Below are positions 32,456 to 42,062 of a DNA stretch of 64,000 bases, one piece after another. The translations under genes were made by a program, and so were the position numbers. This stretch comes from Balneola sp. (lineage in GTDB: Bacteria > Bacteroidota > Rhodothermia > Balneolales > Balneolaceae). Below the pieces are notes generated by a model. The model had not been told where the DNA came from. It worked only from the letters and a program-made list of their open reading frames with translations, and made no database searches. The stretch covers positions 682,001 to 746,000 of the forward strand of contig NZQV01000010.1 of assembly GCA_002696035.1 (NCBI GenBank), read 5' to 3'. Every line of letters starts with the position of its first letter. The first letter of the stretch is position 1.

Positions 32456-34324
32456 TTAATTTTCGCCATTCCGGAGCGTAAATAACCAGGCTTCATTATT
32501 GATATTTTTTCTCACTTCCAGCGTTCGTTCTACTGCTTTCTGGAAATTTGAGAACCCTTCGTATGCTACATAATTGAAGCGCGTTTCAGGGTGGAAAAGG
32601 ATTCGGGTGTTATAGCCTCGATCGTCCAGCATTTTCTTAAAATTATCTGCATTTCTCGGTACCAGGAATGAACCGCCAATTACAAAATATTTGAGGTCTC
32701 CATTTTGCTCGGCCATGGTCTCAACCTGTTCTTCATCCTGCTGATATTCCAAATACTGATCTAAGTTAAAAGCCTTTGGTACAACTACCATTAACTCCGG
32801 TTTTTCAACAGGCATTGTCAATTCTTCAGCTAATTCTTGTTGCTCGTCTGTAAGCGGCTCTTCTTCTGCCTCAACCTCCACATATACAGTATCCACACGT
32901 TGAACAGGCTCTTCCACCATTTCAACCGTATCTTCCGGCATTGGCTCTGGTTCTTCCTCAACTGGTTCTGTCTCTTCTTCGGGAATTTGTTCAAACTGAT
33001 TCTCGAAAACTTTGTCGAGGTCGGCACGCATGTTGTCACGTGTACTGTTCAGGACTTCCCTCTTGCTGCGTATTCGGTCTTTGATACGTTCTGAAACCGG
33101 TTCAACCAACTCGGCCTGAACGATGATGATCAGCTCATTTTCGGATTGATCCTTGGAATTATACCCGAATAAATAGCGCAAGCCAAAGAACCATCCGGGG
33201 AGATCCTTTAAAATAGGCACGCCTCTTCTAACCGTAGACTCCTCGGTTCTGTACAATCCGGCTACGTGGGTAGCCTCTCCATCTAACAGGATAGCAGATG
33301 TGGTAGCTTCCTGCTTGTTGATGATGGTACTTACAACATCGGGCTGCACCGTTGAACGCTCAACCTGCAGATCCAGGTAAATAAATGAAGTATCACCGTG
33401 CGTTATGATCTCTGGTGTAACAGTCAGAATGGTACCTGTACTTTGGAAATTATCGGTCACATTACCGGCAATATCCCGCTGCTTGATAGAGAAATCCTGA
33501 CCTACCTGAATATTACCTTCCTGTCCATCAACAACTTTAATTGAGGGAGTTGCTAAAATTGTACCGAGGTTATCAGCTTCAAAAGCACTGAACAAGGCCT
33601 GAACACTTATTCCAGGGCCAAATTCACCCAAATTAACCAAAGCATTGAATGCGTTCTGTGACACACTTGCAGCATTATAGGAATTCACCGATACAAATTG
33701 ATCATTGAAATCGCTGGATGGGATCGACTCGTTTCCTTCAGCCCCAACAAAATCACCCAAAGATTCAGGAATATTACTTGTTAATGTTGACCAATCAATT
33801 CCTATCTCCTGCAGGGCTCTTTTATTTCCTTCAAAAAAGGTAGCGTTGATACGTACTTCGCGGGTATGTGTGTCGGCTTTAGGTAAGTTGGCCTGTGCAC
33901 CTGCTGCTGCTCCGCCTCCCGTGTTAGCCTGAGTAGCTACAGCTTGATTGGCCGTAGTTTGTTTTCGGGTGATCTCATAGTAATCTCCAAAATCGGTGTA
34001 TTCTAAATTCTGGAACCTCATGATATATTCAAGCGCATCTTTCCAGTGCATGGCTGGCAAATTAACGCCAATGGGACCATTATAACCGGAATTATCTACA
34101 ATGAATTTATTCTCATATTCCTGAGCAAAGGTATCAATGATCTCTATTGCTTCCTGATAGGTCGTTCCTTTGTTAAAAGTCACAATTTCATCTGGATTCG
34201 TATACTCTCTCAGCGGATCAACAATTTGACCGTGTACCTGCCCGGGTAGTGCAAAACACACCAGGATGGTAATAATTGGAATCAAAAGTCCCGTTTTAAA
34301 TGTAGCTGCTTTTAAATTTCTCAT
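32456..34324 (-). CDS. secretin (PilQ/GspD-like) with C-terminal SPOR domain
   Basis: This 622-aa protein has a signal peptide (about 1-32), an STN-like N-domain (YQEAIEIIDTFAQEYE, about 52-120), then the secretin core (about 150-405), with TGTILTVTPEIITHGD and VPILKDLPGWFFGLRYLFG as family motifs. A Glu/Pro/Thr-rich linker (about 440-520) follows, and the last 80 residues look like a SPOR domain (KYFVIGGSFLVPRNADNF, FNYVAYEGFS). It should be the outer-membrane pore of a type IV filament system, with SPOR anchoring it to denuded septal glycan. It overlaps the upstream gene by four bases (ATGA), as last gene of the operon. Confidence 0.85.
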   Translation of the reverse strand: MRNLKAATFKTGLLIPIITILVCFALPGQVHGQIVDPLREYTNPDEIVTFNKGTTYQEAIEIIDTFAQEYENKFIVDNSGYNGPIGVNLPAMHWKDALEYIMRFQNLEYTDFGDYYEITRKQTTANQAVATQANTGGGAAAGAQANLPKADTHTREVRINATFFEGNKRALQEIGIDWSTLTSNIPESLGDFVGAEGNESIPSSDFNDQFVSVNSYNAASVSQNAFNALVNLGEFGPGISVQALFSAFEADNLGTILATPSIKVVDGQEGNIQVGQDFSIKQRDIAGNVTDNFQSTGTILTVTPEIITHGDTSFIYLDLQVERSTVQPDVVSTIINKQEATTSAILLDGEATHVAGLYRTEESTVRRGVPILKDLPGWFFGLRYLFGYNSKDQSENELIIIVQAELVEPVSERIKDRIRSKREVLNSTRDNMRADLDKVFENQFEQIPEEETEPVEEEPEPMPEDTVEMVEEPVQRVDTVYVEVEAEEEPLTDEQQELAEELTMPVEKPELMVVVPKAFNLDQYLEYQQDEEQVETMAEQNGDLKYFVIGGSFLVPRNADNFKKMLDDRGYNTRILFHPETRFNYVAYEGFSNFQKAVERTLEVRKNINNEAWLFTLRNGEN

Positions 34325-35190
34325 TGCTCTATCTCCAAGGTAACCAATTCCGTGATACCACCTTTATTTAAGTTAAAAGTAGCTGTTTCGTTGTTTAGAT
34401 CTATAGATGATAATTCCCCCAAGTAAATCCTATCTCCTTTCCGAAGCGATGTTACATCCCCATTTTGATCAACTATGAAAACCCGTGAGCTTGTAAGGCC
34501 AATAAGCCTGCTTTGCTCAATGTTAACTAAATTATCTTCATTGGCAGGAATAACTTGCTGTATAAGCGGATAAAAAGGATTGTAGGTAGATATGCTTTCA
34601 TTTAAGGTCAGCATGCCTGTACGCTCCACATTTTCCTGAATGGGAATTCTTTGATAATAACTTTGCAGGGTAAAAGAAAAATTAACATCGTCATATTCCC
34701 CAGAGTTGGCTGAAGGTGGGGTAAGTGTTAATCCGGTGATCTTGTTCAGAAGCTGACTGTTCTCAATTTTATTTATGAAATTTACTGTTTGCCTGTACGT
34801 GCTATAACCGGTTATCTCTGCTCTTACAATTCCATATTGGTCCTGAGCGCTTGAGTCTACAAACACAAAATTAAAATACACCTTAGAATTAGACGAACTG
34901 TTGCTAATTCTGTTTAGATAATCATAAATCAGCTCGGGATCCGGTTTTGGGAACAGAGATTTATCGGCTCCTTCAATAATCGAAACCGCCTGTTGATAGG
35001 TTGCATTGAGTTCAGGAAAAGCATCACTCGTAGCTCTTTTGGTGTTGTAGTCCTGCCTTTTCTGCTCCAGGGTATCCTCTAATTGTTCCAACTCGGGTAC
35101 TTGAAAAAACTGTATATAGGAGTATGCAGCCCCCACAAAAAGTGAGAGTGTTACTAACAGAATAATGGTATTTCTTACAGCGTACGACAA
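34321..35190 (-). CDS. PilO/PilP-like inner-membrane assembly protein
   Basis: This 289-aa protein has a short N-terminus, one membrane segment (about 8-28), a coiled coil (about 33-60) and a ferredoxin-like domain typical of PilO (FVDSSAQDQYGIVRAEITGYS, YYQRIP). A C-terminal tail (LIGLTSSRVFIVDQNGDVTSLRKGDRI) is PilP/GspC-like. It may be a PilO-PilP fusion. The start is TTG at 35190, supported by TAGGAG at a proper distance; the preceding gene stops 13 bp earlier. It would link the cytoplasmic PilM/N part to the secretin. Confidence 0.72.
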   Translation of the reverse strand: MSYAVRNTIILLVTLSLFVGAAYSYIQFFQVPELEQLEDTLEQKRQDYNTKRATSDAFPELNATYQQAVSIIEGADKSLFPKPDPELIYDYLNRISNSSSNSKVYFNFVFVDSSAQDQYGIVRAEITGYSTYRQTVNFINKIENSQLLNKITGLTLTPPSANSGEYDDVNFSFTLQSYYQRIPIQENVERTGMLTLNESISTYNPFYPLIQQVIPANEDNLVNIEQSRLIGLTSSRVFIVDQNGDVTSLRKGDRIYLGELSSIDLNNETATFNLNKGGITELVTLEIEQ

Positions 35191-35202
35191 ATTAAATGAC
35201 TC

Positions 35203-36948
35203 CTAATTCTGAATTATTTGCTCAATGCCCTGCACACTTTCAGGGGTGTAGACACTTTCATCGTCAAAGAAATCCCTGACTATATAATTGAATTCGTAGA
35301 CTTCTCTTTCACGAATTTCATCTGAACTTACATTCAAGAGTGTAGCGCGGGAAAAAATATTGGCTAGTTCCGGTATTCGTTCTCGGTACATAGAATATCC
35401 CTGCAGCTGCACTGAACCATCGTCATTCGTGTTCATCGATGTAAGCCAAATGGAATTAACATCCTCAACTCCACTATTTAGTTTCCCGAGATTTTCTGAC
35501 CACCTAAGCGTTCCTTTATTCAACTCTGCTAAAAGTGCAAGTTTGGCTTGAATTTGTTCGAGTTGAGAGCTAATCTCATTGTAGCGTTGAACGGTGGGTT
35601 CAAGGTATTGTATCTGAGCATTCAGGGAATTGACTTCCCCTCTTACCCTTTCAATTTCAGCAGCATTCTGAGTATAAAAATGGTTTGAGACGATCGGAGT
35701 GATCAAAATTAAAAACAACAACAGAAAACCATGCCACTGTAGTTTGAATATCTTTTGACGATCCAATATATAACTTGGCAGAAAAGAAATATCCGGGAAC
35801 TTCTCTTTTTCAAATCCGGAAGCTGCCCATGCCGCCCCTATTGCGGTTGTAAATGAAGGAAGAGATGCCTCATTTATTTCACCGGTATCAAATACTTCAT
35901 CAGAAAAATCAAATTCTGAGATATCAAGATCCTGAAAACGATCCTCAAAAAACTCGATGGATTTCTGGCCAAGTGAATTGTTACACAAGATCAGCCGATC
36001 CAGATTTGGGACTTCTCCGGTATCGAGCTGAAAGAGTATTTTACTGAAGATAGTATTCAGAAAACGGGGATCTTTAACTCCTTCTTTGATAATGGGTGAT
36101 ACGATCCAAAGCTGATCTCCTTTAAGGAAAAGTACGCGACTTGCATTCTCTCCGAACTGAATGACTCCGGTGATGGAATTTGCCTCAAAATCGTAATTAG
36201 CCCGAACGAGGCCTAAAAGTAATACCTCATCAGGCAGCACTTCATTAACAAATAGTTTGCCCCGATAAATGTCCCTGGCTCGGTTTACCAGCTCCAAAAG
36301 ATCGGGTTCATCATCAATGGAAGTGAGCATCAGCGCTCCATCATCACGTACCGTATACGAATAATGATCGTCCGACTTGGCAATCCCGTGCATAGATTCC
36401 AACCGGTCATCAACAATAACTTTAAGGTCTTTCCTTTTGGTTTCAGAAAAATCAACATCCCGCAGTATCTGAAAGATCGTTTGCCCGGCAGGTATGCCAA
36501 TACCAATATCCACACGTTTGGAATCGATGGAGCTTAACAGGTTGTATAGCAACAATTCGTTTGAGGCAGGAACTCCGGTTTCATCCACCATATCGCTGTC
36601 AACAACATCATCGGCTTCATCCAGATCATCAAAATCGAGATCATCTATCTCTTCATCAAAATTCTCAAGATCCAATTCTCCAATCTCATCTTCGGCTGTA
36701 TCGTCTTCTTCCTCTAAGCCAAAAATGATATCTTCGTCTTCAAAGCTTTCGTCGATACCGCCAAAAACATCTTCGTTGGATTCTTTTGTCTCTTCAGATA
36801 TGCTTTGAGGTTTTTTGCGCAGACGTTCGACAAGACGAATTTTATCAATACTAAGTAAGGTGAGCTTTTTCCCATCAGCTCGAACTTTGGCCACTTTCAG
36901 CCATTCATCGTCAACAACAATACCGGTATAGATCTTATTTCCTATCAT
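35203..36948 (-). CDS. PilM-PilN-like fusion with acidic insertion
   Basis: This 581-aa protein starts with actin-like strands (YTGIVVDDEWLKVAKVRADG). A very acidic segment (about 55-130, dense in D and E) interrupts it, and a PilM-like region continues (IGIGIPAGQTIFQIL; GENASRVLFLKGDQLWIV). A membrane helix near 400-425 (FLLLFLILITPIVSNHFYTQ) is followed by a coiled coil (about 430-480) and a PilN-like domain (WLTSMNTNDDGSVQLQGYS, then RIPELANIFSRATLLNVSSDE). Normally PilM and PilN are separate proteins. The cytoplasmic part should contact the assembly ATPase. It is 12 bp downstream of the PilT-like gene. Confidence 0.78.
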   Translation of the reverse strand: MIGNKIYTGIVVDDEWLKVAKVRADGKKLTLLSIDKIRLVERLRKKPQSISEETKESNEDVFGGIDESFEDEDIIFGLEEEDDTAEDEIGELDLENFDEEIDDLDFDDLDEADDVVDSDMVDETGVPASNELLLYNLLSSIDSKRVDIGIGIPAGQTIFQILRDVDFSETKRKDLKVIVDDRLESMHGIAKSDDHYSYTVRDDGALMLTSIDDEPDLLELVNRARDIYRGKLFVNEVLPDEVLLLGLVRANYDFEANSITGVIQFGENASRVLFLKGDQLWIVSPIIKEGVKDPRFLNTIFSKILFQLDTGEVPNLDRLILCNNSLGQKSIEFFEDRFQDLDISEFDFSDEVFDTGEINEASLPSFTTAIGAAWAASGFEKEKFPDISFLPSYILDRQKIFKLQWHGFLLLFLILITPIVSNHFYTQNAAEIERVRGEVNSLNAQIQYLEPTVQRYNEISSQLEQIQAKLALLAELNKGTLRWSENLGKLNSGVEDVNSIWLTSMNTNDDGSVQLQGYSMYRERIPELANIFSRATLLNVSSDEIREREVYEFNYIVRDFFDDESVYTPESVQGIEQIIQN

Positions 36949-36960
36949 CTATGAACTTAA

Positions 36961-38205
36961 TTAATAATTCAGCTCGCTTAAAAGCTGCATTATTTTGGTT
37001 TTGTTGTTAGCATTATTGACGGCTTCTTCCTTCGAAATTACTCCTTCTGTATACAGCCGCTTGAGATCTTGCTCCATCGTATTCATTCCTTTATCACTGC
37101 CTTCCATCAACATTTGGTAGATCTCACCAACATTATTATTTCTGATGGCGGCCTTCACTGAATTATTCACAAGGAGTACTTCTTTTGCCAACACACGTTT
37201 TCCGTCTAAACTAGGAATTAGTTTCTGACTGATAACACACGTCAAAACATCAGCCAGACGTGTTCTCACCCGGTTCTGTTCCTCAGAAGGAACTTCACCC
37301 AAAATACGTTCAATACTTTCCATGGCAGATGAGGTGTGAAGGGTTCCAAATGTTTTGTGGCCAGAGTCTGTGATCTCCAACGCCGTCATTATAGTCTCCG
37401 GATCTCTAAGCTCACCAATTACAATGATGTCAGGATCTTGCCGTAATGCCTGAATGGCGCCCTCCTTAAAAGATTCAACATCCCGGCCTACCTCACGGTG
37501 ACGCACCACAGATTTTACCGGCTTATGAATAAGTTCAACCGGCGAGGCAATGATCACGATGTGCGAGTCAACGGTGCGATTATTAGCGTCAATTATAGTA
37601 TCAAGTGTAGATGATTTACCCGACCCGGTAATACCGGTGATCAGTGTCAATCCGTATTTAAAATATTTTAAGCTGAGTGCTTTCGCTACTTCGGTCTGAA
37701 CTCCAAGGCTCTTAAAAGGACGAATTGTATTATCGATCTTCCGCATATTTAATGCCAGATGCTCCAGATCAAAATACATGTCTGCCCTAAAGCGTTGATT
37801 CTTATCCTCATTGAGGGGAATGGAGTAGGAGAAATCGAGATTCTTATCTTCTATAAGTTTTTTCCTTTGTGTAGGGAGGATCGCATTGTGCAGAAGCACA
37901 TCTGTTTCGTTCAGAGAAAGTTTTTCGGGGGTCTTGGCGGGAGTCTTATCACCAAAAATGCGATACCATACTTTTCCATCACAACCAGGGCCTCCAAGGT
38001 CAATATCCGAAGCTTCATTCTTAAGCATACGTTTCAGGTACCCTTCCAGGATCTGAGACAAAGCCTCACGATGATCATCACTCAGCGTTTCAACGACTTT
38101 ACCCAAGTGAACATGACGGTCTATACCTCTGGTAGAACGCGGTATTTGGGCAATAACCGGCTCTACTAAGTTTGAAATATCCTTTTTTGTTGTTGCCGCC
38201 TCCAT
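36961..38205 (-). CDS. PilT/PilU-like type IV filament ATPase, altered Asp box
   Basis: This 414-aa protein has Walker A GITGSGKSS (residues 191-199), Walker B (IIVIGELRDPETI, about 260-272) and the His box (GHKTFGTLH, about 282-290). The Asp box, usually EDPIE, reads ASPVE (220-224), so its first two acidic residues are gone. It is otherwise a PilT-type retraction ATPase with an N-terminal PAS-like domain. Retraction activity may be altered. It lies 131 bp after the cyclic nucleotide-domain gene. Confidence 0.88.
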   Translation of the reverse strand: MEAATTKKDISNLVEPVIAQIPRSTRGIDRHVHLGKVVETLSDDHREALSQILEGYLKRMLKNEASDIDLGGPGCDGKVWYRIFGDKTPAKTPEKLSLNETDVLLHNAILPTQRKKLIEDKNLDFSYSIPLNEDKNQRFRADMYFDLEHLALNMRKIDNTIRPFKSLGVQTEVAKALSLKYFKYGLTLITGITGSGKSSTLDTIIDANNRTVDSHIVIIASPVELIHKPVKSVVRHREVGRDVESFKEGAIQALRQDPDIIVIGELRDPETIMTALEITDSGHKTFGTLHTSSAMESIERILGEVPSEEQNRVRTRLADVLTCVISQKLIPSLDGKRVLAKEVLLVNNSVKAAIRNNNVGEIYQMLMEGSDKGMNTMEQDLKRLYTEGVISKEEAVNNANNKTKIMQLLSELNY

Positions 38206-38336
38206 AATTACAAAGCTACTTTTTTAATAGATAACAGATAATAGATGATTGTGCCGACGATTTGTTACAAGAAAATTAAAAAAAATTAATATTTGTGATA
38301 ATTTAAGTATCTGGAGCGTCAATTCACACTTAAAAT

Positions 38337-38843
38337 TCACCAGTTCGTATCGTTGAGTAACCTTTTCTTTAAGTTCAACAACTGAACATTCATATTACTG
38401 ATCTTACGTTGTTGTATTTCTATAATATTCTTGGTGAAGATATTGAAGAGCTTTTCAGGTTTCTTGCGGAAGAAATTTAAAGCATCGTATCGCTCATAGC
38501 GTAACAGTATACAATCGCTGTCGGCTGTAACTTTGGCCATTCTGTTATTTTTGCTAAACAGAAAGGTTTCCCCCAAAAAATTCCCCTCCCCCAAGGTGGC
38601 TAACTGAATGTTGTCCTTCCAGATACAAACTTTACCTTCGGCAACTAAATATGCTGAATTCACATACTCTGATTCATTCAGAATGATCTCATCAGCCATA
38701 AAACGTTCTTCTTTCCCTAACTGAAGAAATTCCAACACGTCTTCATAATGAAAATTCTTGAGCAGCAAAGGAGGCTCTTTCAAAAATTTCTTTATGTAAT
38801 CTGTCATTAGTTCGTCACTGGAATTTGTGCTATCGCTACTCAT
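38337..38843 (-). CDS. single cyclic nucleotide-binding domain protein in the filament operon
   Basis: This 168-aa protein has one cNMP/CAP domain (about 35-140): ILNESEYVNSAYLVAEGKV, then LGEGNFLGETFLFSKNNRMAKV, the phosphate-binding cassette, with Arg near its expected place. There is no HTH, so it is not a CRP-type transcription factor. It lies between the PilB and PilT-like genes on the same strand, so a nucleotide may regulate the motors. AGGGG lies before the ATG. The bound ligand is unknown. Confidence 0.84.
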   Translation of the reverse strand: MSSDSTNSSDELMTDYIKKFLKEPPLLLKNFHYEDVLEFLQLGKEERFMADEIILNESEYVNSAYLVAEGKVCIWKDNIQLATLGEGNFLGETFLFSKNNRMAKVTADSDCILLRYERYDALNFFRKKPEKLFNIFTKNIIEIQQRKISNMNVQLLNLKKRLLNDTNW

Positions 38844-38923
38844 TTTAAACCCCTGTATGGTTACTCATGATAGAAAAATTAATATGCACCAAGTTAATAG
38901 TTAATTTCAAGTTTTACCTCTTA

Positions 38924-40699
38924 TTAATCTTCGATGGTTACGGCTACGATCTCTTCGATGGATGTGACACCTTCTTTAACGCGTTCGCGCCCGGAACCAC
39001 GCAAAGTCAACATTCCCTGCTTCATAGCCAGGTCTTTGATTGCGCCTTCATCGATATCACCACCGGCATCTAGGATCATTTGTTTTATTTCTTTAGAAAA
39101 ATATAATGCTTCATGGATACCGGCTCGTCCCTTATATCCTGTATCGTTACATTTATCGCATCCTACTGGTTTGTAGAATGTGGTTTCTTCGATCTCCTCA
39201 TCCGTAAAGCCAATACCTTTAGGTGTTTCGGGATGAGGTTCATAGACTTCTTTACAGTTTTTGCACAAAGTTCTTATCAAACGCTGAGCTACTACAAGAT
39301 TTACCGCATTTGCGATCAAAAACGGTTCAACCCCCATTTTAAATAATCGGGATACCGCACTTGGTGCATCATTGGTGTGAAGCGTTGAAAATGTTAAGTG
39401 ACCGGTATTGGCCAGCTTGATGGCAATTTCTGCTGTTTTCAAGTCACGGATCTCACCTACAAGCACAATGTCAGGGTCATGCCGCAAAATTCCGCGCATC
39501 GACTGATCAAAGCTCATATGATGACTGATCTTCAGCTGCCTTGCTCCTTCAATAATGTACTCAACCGGTTCCTCTACAGTAAGTACATTTTTTGTAGGAT
39601 CGATCACATAATACAATGCTGCCACAAGGGTTGTGGATTTACCACTTCCCGTAGGCCCTGTTATAATTACGATACCGGAAGGCTTTTGGATTGATTTCAC
39701 GAAATTCTCTTTCGCTACTTTCTGTAACCCCAGTTTATCAAGATCCCGAATTACGTTTCGGTCATCGAGTACACGAATTACTACAGATTCAAACTTCCGG
39801 TCGAATTGCTTACCAACTATCGGCATAATGGAAACGCGATACCGGATTCCAACGCCATCAATCTGCCGTTGTATAAATCCATCCTGAGAGGCATCACGCT
39901 CAAACCGGTCTACATTCCTTGTCTTATCTTTGATGACCGCAGAGATGGCTTCCGGCTTTACATTTTTCTGTTGATACCAAAGCTGCAGCTTTCCATCGAT
40001 CCTAAAGCGGATATCGGTGGTAGTTGGCGAACTTGGTACTATGTGCATATCACTTACCCCTTGCCGAACAGATTCTACGAGCATTCCCTCAATAAGGGAG
40101 TTAAGCATACTCTGGTTGATCTCCGCATCGATCTCCTCTTCATCGATCTCCTCCTGGTTTTGATCGAGTTCAGGCTCTTCATATTCGATCTCCTCCAGCA
40201 GGTCCAGAAATTCATTCTTTTGCTCATAGACCTTTGATAAGATATCCTCAACTACCTCATATTTACAGTACACCAATTCTGTCTGCTTGAAACTGACGTT
40301 ATTTAGAATACTCTGAATATTCGGATCAGACGGATCTGCTGCCGCAATAATGATTGAGTTCTTGGTCTTCTGGAACGGAATGGCCTTGTGGTGAACCAGT
40401 TCATCAACAATGTCTTTGGGAAGCTCTTCAATATTTTCTTTTATATGTTCTAAAAGCTCGGCCGGAATATCTTCTGCGTTCTTCAGAACTTCACGGAAAG
40501 CATAGATATTGGCAATTTCCTTCATGATCATATGGCGGTTCAAGCCAAGATCCTGAAACAGAATTTGCCCAAGCCTTCGGTTACTCTCCTTAGGCTCTTC
40601 GCCAAGGATCTCTAACCCCTTTTGAAGTTGTTCTTCAGTGATCACCCCCTTGTTGACAAGGATATCACCAATATGTCTGCGAATATTAATTTTGCCCAT
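38924..40699 (-). CDS. pilB: PilB/GspE-type assembly ATPase
   Basis: This 591-aa protein has two N-terminal domains (MshEN-like, about 1-155), an acidic linker (DQNQEEIDEEEIDAE, about 179-193) and the ATPase core: Walker A GPTGSGKST (348-356), Asp box TVEEPVEY, Walker B DIVLVGEIRD and a His box (GHLTFSTLH). A four-cysteine zinc site (CKNC and CDKC) lies near 460-510. It powers filament extension. It is 16 bp downstream of the PilC gene. Confidence 0.93.
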   Translation of the reverse strand: MGKINIRRHIGDILVNKGVITEEQLQKGLEILGEEPKESNRRLGQILFQDLGLNRHMIMKEIANIYAFREVLKNAEDIPAELLEHIKENIEELPKDIVDELVHHKAIPFQKTKNSIIIAAADPSDPNIQSILNNVSFKQTELVYCKYEVVEDILSKVYEQKNEFLDLLEEIEYEEPELDQNQEEIDEEEIDAEINQSMLNSLIEGMLVESVRQGVSDMHIVPSSPTTTDIRFRIDGKLQLWYQQKNVKPEAISAVIKDKTRNVDRFERDASQDGFIQRQIDGVGIRYRVSIMPIVGKQFDRKFESVVIRVLDDRNVIRDLDKLGLQKVAKENFVKSIQKPSGIVIITGPTGSGKSTTLVAALYYVIDPTKNVLTVEEPVEYIIEGARQLKISHHMSFDQSMRGILRHDPDIVLVGEIRDLKTAEIAIKLANTGHLTFSTLHTNDAPSAVSRLFKMGVEPFLIANAVNLVVAQRLIRTLCKNCKEVYEPHPETPKGIGFTDEEIEETTFYKPVGCDKCNDTGYKGRAGIHEALYFSKEIKQMILDAGGDIDEGAIKDLAMKQGMLTLRGSGRERVKEGVTSIEEIVAVTIED

Positions 40700-40715
40700 C
40701 TACTAACTAAATTTC

Positions 40716-42062
40716 TTACATCCCTGTATTAGGTTTGATAACTGCCGACTCAGAAGAAACAACAGTTATGGCAATCAATGCAACCATAATAAATAAATTG
40801 ATAAACAGGTTGATCATATCAATAACTGACTGCATTCTGTAGGTCGTCTGAATTTCATAATACTCTGCAAGCTGTTTGGCATTTTCACGTAAAGCACCAG
40901 ACTCGGCACCAAGCCTGAATCTACTTAAGGCTGTATTGGTGAACACTCCGGTATTCTCCAGAGATTCAATGAGTCCGGCCCCATCCTTAAGCATGCTTCG
41001 TATAGCCACTTCCTTGATCTGCTTTTCCATGTACTTATTCCGGCATGCTTCTGCAGATACTTTAATTACCTCAATATTTTGGCCGGAACCACTATATAAT
41101 GTGTAGAACACCCGGGCAAATATCTCGATACTGGTTTTATGCAAAAGGTCGCCCATTACAGGTAAATGAATGATGTATTTATCTAACATTAGCTTTCCCT
41201 TGGGCGTTTTAATGAAATAGACAAATGCTGCGATCGGGATAACGAATGAAAGAAGAATTAGCACCCAGTTAGCTTGCAGCCAATATGCAAGATTAAGTGT
41301 CCATGCCGTCATAGGTGCCTGGGCTTCGAGGTCTACCCCAATATCCAGAAACACCTCGGCTGTTGCCGGAAAAATATAGCCTACATAGAAAAGTACTACA
41401 CCAATAACTGCCAATACCGTAACCATGGGCATCATAAGAGCACGGCGAAGATTCTTTTTAAAATCAGCATCCCGCTCCATGAACTTTGCCGTACTTTCAA
41501 ACACCAATGACATATTACCCGACGTTGAAGCCACACTCAACATATAAGCTGCAAACTTTCCAAACACGTCCTCATGCTTGCCATATACTTCTGTACCCTC
41601 TTTACCATCCTTTAAATCTTTCTGAATGGTTTTAATTACCTCTTTCATCCGCTTATTCTGAGTATCCTCATACAAAAGGTTCAGGATCTCATCATAAGGC
41701 AACTGTTGTTTCAGAAGATCAGCCGACAATCGAATAAAGGTTACAACCTCCTGCTGTGGAACTCCCCCTTTGAAGTCAAATAGCTTTTTATTGATGCTTT
41801 TAACTTTATAGCCAAGTTTCACCAAAGCCTTTTCAAGCTCTTCTTTACTGTAGGCTTCTTGTTCTCCTTTTACAACTTGCTTTCCCGACCGCTGTACTTT
41901 GTACATGTACATTTTCTTTTCATCCAAAGACTTGACCTTTAAACCATTGGTCTTGGATAAACGGTCAACTTTATTCTGAGCTTCTTTTTTACTATCTGCC
42001 TCAAACTCGGTCTGTACCAGCTTCCCTTTTTGAGAAATCGCCTTTAACCTAAACTGTGCCAT
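40716..42062 (-). CDS. pilC: PilC/GspF-type inner-membrane platform protein
   Basis: This 448-aa protein has an N-terminal pair of short basic beta-rich domains (about 1-95, extra relative to a minimal GspF), then two T2SSF repeats with the motif FIRLSADLLKQQLPYDEIL (about 110) and later FARVFYTLYSGSGQNIEVI. Three membrane regions are visible (about 205-225, 255-280 and 415-440). It anchors the assembly motors. It heads the seven-gene minus-strand operon through to the secretin. Confidence 0.93.
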   Translation of the reverse strand: MAQFRLKAISQKGKLVQTEFEADSKKEAQNKVDRLSKTNGLKVKSLDEKKMYMYKVQRSGKQVVKGEQEAYSKEELEKALVKLGYKVKSINKKLFDFKGGVPQQEVVTFIRLSADLLKQQLPYDEILNLLYEDTQNKRMKEVIKTIQKDLKDGKEGTEVYGKHEDVFGKFAAYMLSVASTSGNMSLVFESTAKFMERDADFKKNLRRALMMPMVTVLAVIGVVLFYVGYIFPATAEVFLDIGVDLEAQAPMTAWTLNLAYWLQANWVLILLSFVIPIAAFVYFIKTPKGKLMLDKYIIHLPVMGDLLHKTSIEIFARVFYTLYSGSGQNIEVIKVSAEACRNKYMEKQIKEVAIRSMLKDGAGLIESLENTGVFTNTALSRFRLGAESGALRENAKQLAEYYEIQTTYRMQSVIDMINLFINLFIMVALIAITVVSSESAVIKPNTGM

